The position numbers were made by a program, and so were the translations under genes. From the NCBI RefSeq assembly GCF_000734895.2, contig NZ_CP011382.1, positions 722,700 to 786,699 of the forward strand: a DNA stretch of 64,000 bases, written 5' to 3'. The first letter of the stretch is position 1. Every line of letters begins with the position of its first letter. The stretch is from Calothrix sp. 336/3 (GTDB lineage: Bacteria > Cyanobacteriota > Cyanobacteriia > Cyanobacteriales > Nostocaceae). The notes below the pieces were generated by a model. It was not told the DNA's origin. It did not search any database and saw only the letters and a program-made list of their open reading frames with translations. Positions 28,230 to 36,151 of the stretch are shown piece by piece.

Positions 28230-29453
28230 ATGCGTAAGTATGTCATTGTAGGTAATTTATCATTGGTCGCTGCTTCATTATTAGGTTTACAAGTAGCAGC
28301 TTTCGCACAAAATAGAGGCACTACTGATGTAACGATTATCAACAATCAGCCGATTCAGAGACTAAGCGAGAAAAATATTACTGAATCTCAGCCATACATC
28401 AACCCTTTAAAGGGAGCAAGTACAAATAATCTCGCACCAGCTACAGCTATTGATAAACCATTAAATGCTACACCAGGAGCAATCACAGAAAAATCACCAG
28501 GATTAATAGGTATTCAAGCTTACGGTTCCTTTGGAGTACCCTTTACATCCAAAAGGGTGTCACATCAACCTACTTTCAATGTCAGTTCTAATTCTAATGC
28601 TTATCTCAGCGCGACTTTCCCCTACAGTGCTACGGGAAGACTGACATTTAATGTTGGTCAATCAACAGCCCATTGTAGTGCCAGCTTGATTCGTAAAAGT
28701 GTAATTGTGACAGCCGCCCATTGTGTCCAAAACTTTGGAAGTGGAGCAAATATATTTTCTAACTTTTCCTATACACCAGCTTTTTACAATGGTTCTGCTC
28801 CTTACGGTAGTTGGAGTTGGGAAGCACTAGTCAGACCTAATACTTGGGCAAATGGAACGGATACGGGAAGTGGTGCAACTAGAAATAATGACTTAGCTGT
28901 TCTGATTATCGCTAAAAATTCCCAGGGACAATTCATCGGAGACATTACTGGATATTTAGGTTACGGTTGGAATAACTATTCATTTGTTAGCTCTAAATAC
29001 ACAGGTAATCTAACTGTTGCAGCACTTACCACCCTGGGGTATCCAGGATTGCTAGATTCTGGTCGGATTATGCAAAGGAGCGATGGTCCCAGTTATTTGA
29101 CAACTCTGAGTGGCGCAAAACAAATTTACCAGGGAAGTAATTTTACTAAGGGTTCGAGTGGGGGACCTTGGATCGCTAATTTCGGTTATGAGAATCCTGT
29201 TTTTTCGAGTGGAGCAAATGCTGGGAATCAGTCTTTAAGTGGTGTTGTTGTTGGTGTCACTTCCTGGGGAGAATCGGATCCAAATGGTTCCAAGAACAAC
29301 TATTCATCCCAGTTTGCACAGAATAAAGAGTATCCCAATGCAAGTTATGGTAACTATGGAGCCGGTAATATTGGATCCTTACTCAATCAATTGTGTTCTA
29401 CCAAGCGCTCAGGCAGTAATATGACCTACGCTCAACTAGGATATTGTAGTTAA
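28230..29453 (+). CDS. Secreted trypsin-like serine protease, paralogue of the one at 24003
   Basis: 407 residues. The signal peptide MRKYVIVGNLSLVAASLLGL...AFAQ is nearly the same as that of the protease at 24003. The prosegment (about 27-120) differs and lacks the YWT-KAKP motif. The catalytic triad is His164 (VTAAHCVQ), Asp221 (NNDLAVLII) and Ser310 (KGSSGGPW). A C-terminal SVVVGVTSWG-type strand follows (GVVVGVTSWGESDPNG). It has four Cys in the mature protein, two near the C-terminus that may form a disulfide. It is followed after 45 bases by a META-domain protein and is likely co-transcribed with it. Confidence 0.9.
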   Translation: MRKYVIVGNLSLVAASLLGLQVAAFAQNRGTTDVTIINNQPIQRLSEKNITESQPYINPLKGASTNNLAPATAIDKPLNATPGAITEKSPGLIGIQAYGSFGVPFTSKRVSHQPTFNVSSNSNAYLSATFPYSATGRLTFNVGQSTAHCSASLIRKSVIVTAAHCVQNFGSGANIFSNFSYTPAFYNGSAPYGSWSWEALVRPNTWANGTDTGSGATRNNDLAVLIIAKNSQGQFIGDITGYLGYGWNNYSFVSSKYTGNLTVAALTTLGYPGLLDSGRIMQRSDGPSYLTTLSGAKQIYQGSNFTKGSSGGPWIANFGYENPVFSSGANAGNQSLSGVVVGVTSWGESDPNGSKNNYSSQFAQNKEYPNASYGNYGAGNIGSLLNQLCSTKRSGSNMTYAQLGYCS

Positions 29454-29498
29454 TTCTAAGTGATTCTGCTGAGATGAGAGAGTTGGGGGTTATAGATA

Positions 29499-29984
29499 AT
29501 GCTGAAAAAAATTCTAGTTGTAGGAATTTTAGGAGTTACCTTTACTTGTTGTACCACTGTAGGGGCTAGTGCAGAGTTGAGTTTAAACCAGTCTGGATAT
29601 ATGTTATCAAAGCGTCCTCAGAAGTCTAAGGTTGTTTTGAAGAATTCTGCTTGGGAATTGCAACGTTGGGAATATCAAGGTTCTAGGGTTATTCTCGTAC
29701 CAAAAACACAATTGTCTGTAAAATTTCAGGACACTCAAGTGGAAGGTTCGTCTGGTTGTAATAGTTTCAATGGTTCCTATCGTTTAGTAAATAATAAACT
29801 TTCCATTGGAACATTGAGTTCAACAAGGATGGCTTGTGAAACGGATGTAATGAATCAAGAGTTCCGATTTTTATCTGCTCTCAAATCAGTGCGTCGTTTG
29901 CGTGTTGAAGGTTCCAGCCGTTTGCTCTTGTTTTATCGGTTAGATGGGGTTGAGGGAGTTTTGGACTTTGTGTCTCAGCAGTAA
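29499..29984 (+). CDS. Secreted META-domain (HslJ-like) protein
   Basis: 161 residues. A hydrophobic N-terminal signal (LKKILVVGILGVTFTCCTTVGASA), with a possible lipobox-like CC, is followed by one META domain (about 48-160) with the typical SAWELQRWEYQG, GSSGCNSFNGSY, IGTLSSTRMAC and RFLSAL motifs. META-domain proteins are envelope or secreted proteins; HslJ is tied to heat and novobiocin tolerance in E. coli. Its place just after a secreted protease suggests a possible inhibitor or stability partner, but that is inference. Confidence 0.85.
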   Translation: MLKKILVVGILGVTFTCCTTVGASAELSLNQSGYMLSKRPQKSKVVLKNSAWELQRWEYQGSRVILVPKTQLSVKFQDTQVEGSSGCNSFNGSYRLVNNKLSIGTLSSTRMACETDVMNQEFRFLSALKSVRRLRVEGSSRLLLFYRLDGVEGVLDFVSQQ

Positions 29985-30010
29985 TGGGGTGAGTGGGGGC
30001 AAAAGAATTC

Positions 30011-30060
30011 GGTTCCGCTAACGCGACGCTCCCAAGGGGAACCGCGCAAAGCGCGATCGC
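30011..30060. repeat. GC-rich dispersed palindromic repeat
   Basis: GGTTCCGCTAACGCG...GGGGAACCGCGCAAAGCGCGATCGC: GGTTCC pairs with GGAACC and GCGC stretches are internally palindromic. It resembles the cyanobacterial interspersed repeats seen elsewhere in this window. It lies between the META protein and the next gene. Confidence 0.5.
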
Positions 30061-30086
30061 ATAGCTGGAAATTTTCCTCAACGAGG

Positions 30087-31172
30087 GTGACAAGAGTATG
30101 TCATAATAAGCCGTCGCTTACACCATTGACTACATCAATCGTGGACTACAACGAATCTCTTAACGACTTAGCAGCTGCACTGCAACAACCAGCAGATTTG
30201 ACTTTTGAACTGCCAGATCCAGAGGATGAGGGAATTCCAGAGATGGAGTTTCAACAGCAGGTAGATGTCGCTTGGCAGGTATGCGATCGCTTTGATTTGC
30301 AAACGGAAATTTGGCGGGGACGTATCCTGCGTGCTGTGCGCGATCGCGAGAAAAAAGGTGGTGACGGACGGGGAACGGGTTTTCTCAACTGGTTGAAGGA
30401 ACGAGAAATCAGTAAAAGTCAAGCCTATGCTTGGATTCAATTAGCCAATAGTGCGGATACTCTCCTAGAGGATGGCAAGTTACAACCCAGTGCTATCAAA
30501 AATTTCAGTAAAAGAGCATTTGTGGAGACTTCCAAAGCTGCACCAGAAGTCCAGGTGATGGTGAGTGAAGCAGCAGAAAAGGGCGATCGCATCACTCGCA
30601 GGGAAGTGCGGCAAATGAATGATGAATGGATGGCAATGTCTAGTGACTTGTTACCGGAATCTGTAAAGGAAAAAGCTGCCGATAACAGCTTGCCTGCGCG
30701 GTATATTGCCCCCCTGGTCAAAGAAATGGAAAAACTGCCCGAATCCCATATTGAATCTTTGCAGAAGGAAATAGCCGCAAACCCTGATGTGGATACGGTG
30801 AAGCAAGTAACTACAGAAGCGAAAAATTTAGCCAAATATCTGAAAGCATCTGCCCAGGTACAAGCATTGACTCAGCAGGATGTCAATATTGAAACTGCCC
30901 TGATTGAAGCACAACGCATCGGTTGCTTGAGCATTGCTGCGGATTTAGTCAACCAAGCATCGCAGATGGAGCAAATGATTGCCAAGATGTATATGACATG
31001 GAAAAAGATTGGTAACTTGGCAGATAGATTGTATGTGGATACGGGTGCGAGTACTCCCCATCTGCGATCGCTGCTGGAATCAGTGGAACCTCTGGGTAGC
31101 GATGTCATGGAAATTCAGCTTGCAGGGACTGTAGAGCGTACCGTACGAGTCCATATTCAGGAAAATAGTTAA
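30087..31172 (+). CDS. Conserved hypothetical helical protein
   Basis: 361 residues, soluble and mostly alpha-helical. An acidic N-terminus is followed by KEREISKSQAYAWIQLANSADTLL (about 110-135), which resembles a helix-turn-helix of ParB- or phage-type regulators, then by RITRREVRQMNDEW. I do not recognise a named family. The listed start is GTG 30087; a GTG at 30141 (VDYNESLNDL) is equally possible and I cannot choose. An Uma2 gene follows 79 bases later. Function is unknown; a DNA-binding role is a guess. Confidence 0.6.
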   Translation: MTRVCHNKPSLTPLTTSIVDYNESLNDLAAALQQPADLTFELPDPEDEGIPEMEFQQQVDVAWQVCDRFDLQTEIWRGRILRAVRDREKKGGDGRGTGFLNWLKEREISKSQAYAWIQLANSADTLLEDGKLQPSAIKNFSKRAFVETSKAAPEVQVMVSEAAEKGDRITRREVRQMNDEWMAMSSDLLPESVKEKAADNSLPARYIAPLVKEMEKLPESHIESLQKEIAANPDVDTVKQVTTEAKNLAKYLKASAQVQALTQQDVNIETALIEAQRIGCLSIAADLVNQASQMEQMIAKMYMTWKKIGNLADRLYVDTGASTPHLRSLLESVEPLGSDVMEIQLAGTVERTVRVHIQENS

Positions 31173-31201
31173 ATTTATTAATAAAGCCATACCAGGATTT
31201 C

Positions 31202-31231
31202 CGTTCGCGTAAGCGAACCGTAGGTTTATCG
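31202..31231 (+). repeat. Dispersed repeat, second copy of the 23754 type
   Basis: CGCGTAAGCGAACCGTAGGTTTATCGC matches the copy at 23754-23783 with two changes. It lies just before the Uma2 gene. Confidence 0.55.
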
Positions 31232-31251
31232 CATAAGTATGAGGGAAAAAT

Positions 31252-31854
31252 ATGACCTACACCACAAAACTACTCTCCTTCGAGGAATTTGTCATCCAAT
31301 ACGGTGATAATCCTCGCTACGAACTAATTGACGGAGAATTACGTGATATGGAACCAACTGGTCCCCACGAAGCTGTTTCAGGTGCGATCGCAGGAAAAAT
31401 ATACGTTGAAATATTTAAAACAAATCTCAACTGGCTAATTCCCAAAAACTGCTTAATAAAACCTCCTGCTGCTGAAGCTACAGCACTACGTCCTGATGTA
31501 ATTATTTTAGATAAAGCAGAGTTAAGCCAAGAACCTCTCTGGCAAAAAGAACCGATTATTTGTAATGGTAATACCATTAAACTTGTTGCTGAAATTGTCA
31601 GTACAAACTTGCAGGATGACTATGCGAGAAAAGTTGAAGAGTATGCTTTTCTGGGAATTCCAGAATATTGGATTATCGACTTTCGCGGATTGGGTGGCTT
31701 ACAATTTATTGGCAATCCCAAACAACCAACTTTTATCGTTTGTCAGTTGATTGATGGTGTGTACCAACAGCAACAATATCGTTTGGGAGATAATATATAT
31801 TCTTATCTTTTACCAAACTTACAACTCAAACTTAATGATGTTATGCAGTTTTAA
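31252..31854 (+). CDS. Uma2-family (DUF820) restriction-endonuclease-like protein
   Basis: 200 residues, the usual size. The PD-(D/E)XK core can be followed as RYELIDGEL (about 23-31), ALRPDVIILD (about 77-86) and LVAEIVST (about 109-116), with KVEEYAFLGIPEYWIID after it. Uma2 proteins are extremely abundant in filamentous cyanobacteria, fold like Holliday-junction or restriction nucleases, and have no settled function. A 39-codon gene follows nine bases later and may be co-transcribed. Confidence 0.9.
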   Translation: MTYTTKLLSFEEFVIQYGDNPRYELIDGELRDMEPTGPHEAVSGAIAGKIYVEIFKTNLNWLIPKNCLIKPPAAEATALRPDVIILDKAELSQEPLWQKEPIICNGNTIKLVAEIVSTNLQDDYARKVEEYAFLGIPEYWIIDFRGLGGLQFIGNPKQPTFIVCQLIDGVYQQQQYRLGDNIYSYLLPNLQLKLNDVMQF

Positions 31855-31862
31855 CAACTACT

Positions 31863-31982
31863 ATGACAATCAAAGAACAAGTACTAAAAGAAATTGCAGC
31901 TATTTCAGAGACGATTCTGGCTGAAACCACAGATTTTCTAGGCTTTATAAAAACAAAAGAAACTCCAAAATCATCTCTATAA
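31863..31982 (+). CDS. Tiny DUF2281-like protein
   Basis: 39 residues: MTIKEQVLKEIAAISETILA then ETTDFLGFIKTKE. It matches the start of small DUF2281-type proteins (M-I-E-vL-EI---PE-LL-Ev-DFv-FLK-K) that often behave as antitoxin-like partners. It begins eight bases after the Uma2 stop, so the pair may be a unit. It is shorter than the usual 60-80 residues and could be a remnant. Confidence 0.5.
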   Translation: MTIKEQVLKEIAAISETILAETTDFLGFIKTKETPKSSL

Positions 31983-32026
31983 TCACCTACTCAAAACCCA
32001 TTCTTTAAAGATTTTTTGGTAATCTC

Positions 32027-33136
32027 TTAAAATGTCACCACGCTACGAATAGATTCACCCTTGTGCATCAAGTCAAAAGCATGATTTATCTGCTCAATTG
32101 GCATCACATGGGTAATCAAATCATCTATATTTATCTTGCCTTCCATATACCAATCAACAATTTTCGGTACATCCGTACGTCCCCTAGCTCCACCAAATGC
32201 CGAACCTTTCCAGACTCTGCCAGTCACTAACTGAAAGGGACGAGTGCGAATTTCTTGCCCTGCACCAGCGACACCAATAATCACACTTACACCCCAACCC
32301 TTGTGACAACATTCTAAAGCTTGGCGCATGAGATTCACGTTACCCACACATTCAAAGCTGTAATCAGCACCACCTTTAGTTAAATCAACCAGGTAAGCAA
32401 CCAAGTCACCCTCAACTTCGTGGGGATTCACAAAATGTGTCATCCCAAATTTTTCTGCCAGAGCTTTTTTACTAGGATTAATATCTACTCCAATAATCAT
32501 ATTTGCCCCTACCATCCGCGCTCCTTGGATGACGTTTAAACCGATACCACCCAAGCCAAAAACTACAACATTGGAGCCAGCTTCAACTCCGGCAGTGTAA
32601 ATTACTGCACCAATACCCGTAGTTACACCACAGCCGATATAACAAACTTTTTCAAAGGGTGCATCTTCGCGGATTTTGGCAACGGCGATTTCCGGGAGGA
32701 CTGTATAGTTAGCAAAGGTAGATGTGCCCATGTAGTGGTGGATTTTCTCGCCATTGATGGAGAAGCGACTACTACCATCGGGCATCACACCCTTGCCTTG
32801 GGTGCTACGAATCGCTTGGCAAAGATTGGTTTTGCGGCTCAGACAATATTCACACTCACGACATTCTGGGGTGTAGAGAGGAATCACGCGATCGCCAACC
32901 TTGACACTCTTCACACCTTCCCCCACCTCGACAACTACACCTGCACCTTCATGCCCTAAGATTGCCGGAAATAAACCTTCGGGATCGTTCCCGGAAAGGG
33001 TAAAAGCATCGGTATGGCACACCCCACTGGCTTTTATTTCTATCATAACTTCGCCAGCTTTGGGTCCTTCTAGCTGTACCATCTCAATTGCCAAAGGTTT
33101 GCCCGCACTAAAAGCGACTGCTGCTTTAACTTCCAC
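32027..33136 (-). CDS. adhC: S-(hydroxymethyl)glutathione dehydrogenase (class III alcohol dehydrogenase)
   Basis: 369 residues, full length. The zinc-dependent ADH family is shown by [10 protein letters not shown] (catalytic Cys), [12 protein letters not shown] (His/Glu), the structural zinc Cys cluster [15 protein letters not shown], and the NAD-binding [13 protein letters not shown]. It oxidises S-hydroxymethylglutathione (formaldehyde plus glutathione) to S-formylglutathione, the substrate of FghA at 14.7 kb. In many bacteria the two genes are adjacent; here they are 17 kb apart. The enzyme also reduces S-nitrosoglutathione in characterised homologues. Confidence 0.96.
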   Translation of the reverse strand: MEVKAAVAFSAGKPLAIEMVQLEGPKAGEVMIEIKASGVCHTDAFTLSGNDPEGLFPAILGHEGAGVVVEVGEGVKSVKVGDRVIPLYTPECRECEYCLSRKTNLCQAIRSTQGKGVMPDGSSRFSINGEKIHHYMGTSTFANYTVLPEIAVAKIREDAPFEKVCYIGCGVTTGIGAVIYTAGVEAGSNVVVFGLGGIGLNVIQGARMVGANMIIGVDINPSKKALAEKFGMTHFVNPHEVEGDLVAYLVDLTKGGADYSFECVGNVNLMRQALECCHKGWGVSVIIGVAGAGQEIRTRPFQLVTGRVWKGSAFGGARGRTDVPKIVDWYMEGKINIDDLITHVMPIEQINHAFDLMHKGESIRSVVTF

Positions 33137-33276
33137 AGCCTCTACCCCTTCTTCACTGCATTTTTAGTCCACTTTGAGTGTATCGAAAATTAGAGGTATA
33201 GAAAATATATTTATCTGGGAAATAAAAATAATGATGCCATATTCTATAGCAAGCGAGGTAATGCTCGTCGTAATCT

Positions 33277-33420
33277 ATGGAGATAAACAAGGGGGCGATA
33301 GGCTTCCAGCCCGCCGAAGCGGCGATCGCAGATTTTCAAGGAGCAGCTAATCTGTATCAGCAACAAGGCAATCAAACTGGTTATTAGGATGCAATCAACC
33401 GTATTAAAATAATTCATAAT
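33277..33420 (+). pseudogene. Relic of the C-terminus of a TPR protein
   Basis: The frame reads PAEAAIADFQGAANLYQQQG, then NQTGY, TAG, DAINRIKII. The pattern AIADFQ-AA-LYQQQGN---YQDAINRIK is the end of cyanobacterial TPR proteins. The TAG at 33385-33387 stands where a Gln (CAG) is usual. No upstream part of the protein is present. Confidence 0.55.
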
Positions 33421-33453
33421 GCTCCCTGCGGGAGAGCTAACGCTAACGTAATT
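33418..33453 (+). repeat. Dispersed repeat (GCTCCCTGCGGGAGAGCTAACG type)
   Basis: Almost identical to the copy at 25336-25371; only the end differs (CGTAATT for CGCAATT). It immediately follows the TPR relic. Confidence 0.7.
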
Positions 33454-33990
33454 ACGTTTTGTGACGGGGATTTAAACCCCCAAAGTTGGTTAATGTAATT
33501 CGGAATTAGTAATTACAGCTTCTTGTAACTAATTGAGATATTTACGCCTGATGTGAATTAGAAACGCCTCTTATCTCATAATGGTTTCAAGACTCACTAC
33601 TCATTACTCACTCAGTCGCCGGGTGGAATTAAATATCAGACGGGGGTAAGTTCAATTGAAGTATGAAATTTCACACCCCCATAGATGACACTACCGCTAA
33701 CCCATCCTACTGGCGTGTCAAGGCTAAATTTGTGCATTAGATTTATAGTAAAAGAAGCGCTAAAGCGCAACTACGAACTTTTTTTGTTGCATCATTTTAA
33801 GCTTGTCACGCCACTACTCATTACCCATTAAGTAGAACGGCTTAAATAATTCACGCTATGTCATTGCGAATGAAACGAAGTGGAATGAAGCAATCGCAAC
33901 GGTTTTGACGTTTTTACAATCTGTTACATAGTTAGGTTTATTCTCACCGACTTACTTACTCATTACCCATTATTTCCTCATAAACACCCT

Positions 33991-35814
33991 CTAAGCAGTC
34001 GCAGTACTAGTGAGAATACTCCGCACCTGAGCAGGAGTGAGATTAGGATTTGCGCTCAACATCAATGCAACCACACCAGCGACATGGGGAGTAGCCATGG
34101 ATGTACCACTCTTATAACCATAGCTGTTACCGGGAGTTGTAGAGTAGATATTTTCACCGGGTGCGGTAACGTATGCTAGGGGATCCACACCAGCACGGTT
34201 CGAGAAGTAAGATAGGTCGTTATTATAGTTTACAGAACCCACCGCAATACCCCATTTTTTGGCGTAATAAGCAGGGTATCCAGGTTGGGAATAACCTTCG
34301 TTTCCAGATGCCATCACAACAAACACACCTTTGCTATTAGCATATTCAATTGCCTGTTGTAATTCTAAGTTACCGGAATCACCACCTAAACTGAGATTGA
34401 TTACGTTAGCTCCATTATTCACGGCATAACGGATACCTTTAGCAATACCACTATAGGTTCCATAACCATCATCACCCAACACCTTGACGGGCATAATCTT
34501 GGCGTTATAGGCAATACCTGTGACACCGATATTATTCTTGACTGCGGCGATCGTACCAGCAACATGGGTTCCGTGTCCCTGAACATCGGATATATTATTA
34601 TTGTTATTTACGAAGTTCCAACCATTAACATCATCAATGTAACCGTTGCCATCATCATCAATACCATTGCCAGCAATTTCCTTGGTATTCTTCCAGATAT
34701 TAGCGCTCAAATCAACGTGTTTTGTATCTACACCCGTGTCAATCACGGCAACAGTAATTCCCTTTCCAGTGTATCCCTGCGCCCAAACCTCTGGAGCTTT
34801 CACTAAATCTGCACCCCAGTTATTACCACCCAAGTTATTGATATTTGCAAAAGCATTTTTACCAATTCCTTTAGCAACTGCGGCAGCAGCATTGACTAAA
34901 CCATAACCGATATCTGTCTGATATTTACCGTTATTGCCACTACTTTTGTTATTAACAGTTATTTGGAAAGCAAAGGTATTATTATTTTCATTACTCTCGG
35001 AAACGAAATCATAGGTATCGGCTTTGAACAGTATGTAATAATTACCGCTAGCTAGGGTTTTGCTGAGACTAATGGAAGAATTTTCAAGCTGATAATAACC
35101 GTTAGCCAAACTAGTATTGTAATCGTAACCTAAATAAGTATCACTACTATCTAATTTGCTATCTTTAGATAAATAAAAGTTGGTAAAACTGTAACCAGCA
35201 GTGGCTGTACCTTTATTAGCGTATTTGTAGGTAAATTGAATAGTTGAGCCAGGGGTGGTAGTTTTAGGGGCGGAAACGTCAAAAATGATTAAGTCTGCCT
35301 TTGGCGCAGATGTAACAGTAATTGCACGGGTAAAATTGTTATTTGTCTCGTTACTTTCAACTATATTATTATTCCCATCTGCCTTAAAAATAATATAGTA
35401 CTGACCAGGGGCTGTATTTTTACCAATCGTTAAATTCGTCGATTCTGTACGATAATAGCCGTTTGCTAAATTAGAATTAAAGTCATTGCCTAAATAAATA
35501 TCATCCTTGCTGAGATTCGTATCCTTAGAAAGATAAAATTTTGTAGAGCCAAAGCCTGCAATGCCATTTCCCTTATTGGCATAATTATACTGAATATTGA
35601 TTGAACTGCCAGCCTGAACGCTCTTGGCAATAGATGCAGTTTGAATAAAGACATCGGAGCGCAGATTTTTACTTGTTGCCAGACTTTGAATATTAGCAGA
35701 ACTACGACCTGTCAAGCGAAAAGTATTGTTGATATTATCGTAGTTCGTAGAAAGAGGAGTAATATTTAATCCCTTATCCAATTGAAATACGTTGCTTTTG
35801 GAATTCAGGCTCAT
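33991..35814 (-). CDS. Subtilisin-like (S8) serine protease with two N-terminal CARDB repeats
   Basis: 607 residues. After a 50-residue lead without a clear signal peptide come two related beta-sandwich repeats (about 55-168 and 170-288) of the CARDB type, each with Y-Y-NKG---G-----FYLSKD----DD-YLG-D-N--LANGYY. The S8 protease domain (about 330-607) follows, with catalytic Asp359 (VAVIDTGVD), His414 (GHGTHVAG) and Ser572 (GTSMATPHVAG). The protein stops soon after the catalytic Ser helix. CARDB repeats are usually placed after a protease, so the N-terminal position is less common. Export could be by a non-classical route; no secretion signal is evident. Confidence 0.92.
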   Translation of the reverse strand: MSLNSKSNVFQLDKGLNITPLSTNYDNINNTFRLTGRSSANIQSLATSKNLRSDVFIQTASIAKSVQAGSSINIQYNYANKGNGIAGFGSTKFYLSKDTNLSKDDIYLGNDFNSNLANGYYRTESTNLTIGKNTAPGQYYIIFKADGNNNIVESNETNNNFTRAITVTSAPKADLIIFDVSAPKTTTPGSTIQFTYKYANKGTATAGYSFTNFYLSKDSKLDSSDTYLGYDYNTSLANGYYQLENSSISLSKTLASGNYYILFKADTYDFVSESNENNNTFAFQITVNNKSSGNNGKYQTDIGYGLVNAAAAVAKGIGKNAFANINNLGGNNWGADLVKAPEVWAQGYTGKGITVAVIDTGVDTKHVDLSANIWKNTKEIAGNGIDDDGNGYIDDVNGWNFVNNNNNISDVQGHGTHVAGTIAAVKNNIGVTGIAYNAKIMPVKVLGDDGYGTYSGIAKGIRYAVNNGANVINLSLGGDSGNLELQQAIEYANSKGVFVVMASGNEGYSQPGYPAYYAKKWGIAVGSVNYNNDLSYFSNRAGVDPLAYVTAPGENIYSTTPGNSYGYKSGTSMATPHVAGVVALMLSANPNLTPAQVRSILTSTATA

Positions 35815-36151
35815 GGTTCTCTCGTTTTTCTAAATCGACGTTTGGTGTTAGGTTGTGATAGTCAAATCTGAGACTTTCTGAAAAATCGTAGCTTTTTGGG
35901 GGTAGCGACAACAGACTGGAATATTAATTTACCATGTATGCCTCCATGATTAATTTTATAGGCATGGGCAGGTTGCATTACCTGATATATTTATCTACAC
36001 AGATGAGAGAAATATTTTCGGAAAATCTACGTAAATTATCTGCATTTGGAGACGAAAACCGGAAAAAAACACAAAAATAGAGATATACAACGGTATATCT
36101 CCTATGGATGTATTTAATGATGCTAACTATATGAATTTATGATGGTCTTTC
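35815..36151. other. Intergenic stretch upstream of the subtilisin gene
   Basis: It probably contains the promoter of the subtilisin gene and the 3' flank of the ABC gene. An inverted pair ATATACAACG-GTATAT near 36085 is weak. Nothing else was recognised. Confidence 0.4.

Larger units (their letters stand above)
33137..33990. other. Intergenic stretch with a gene relic and a dispersed repeat
   Basis: Besides the TPR relic at 33277 and the repeat at 33418 I see no gene. The sequence is a patchwork of AT-rich segments resembling decayed DNA. Confidence 0.5.
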
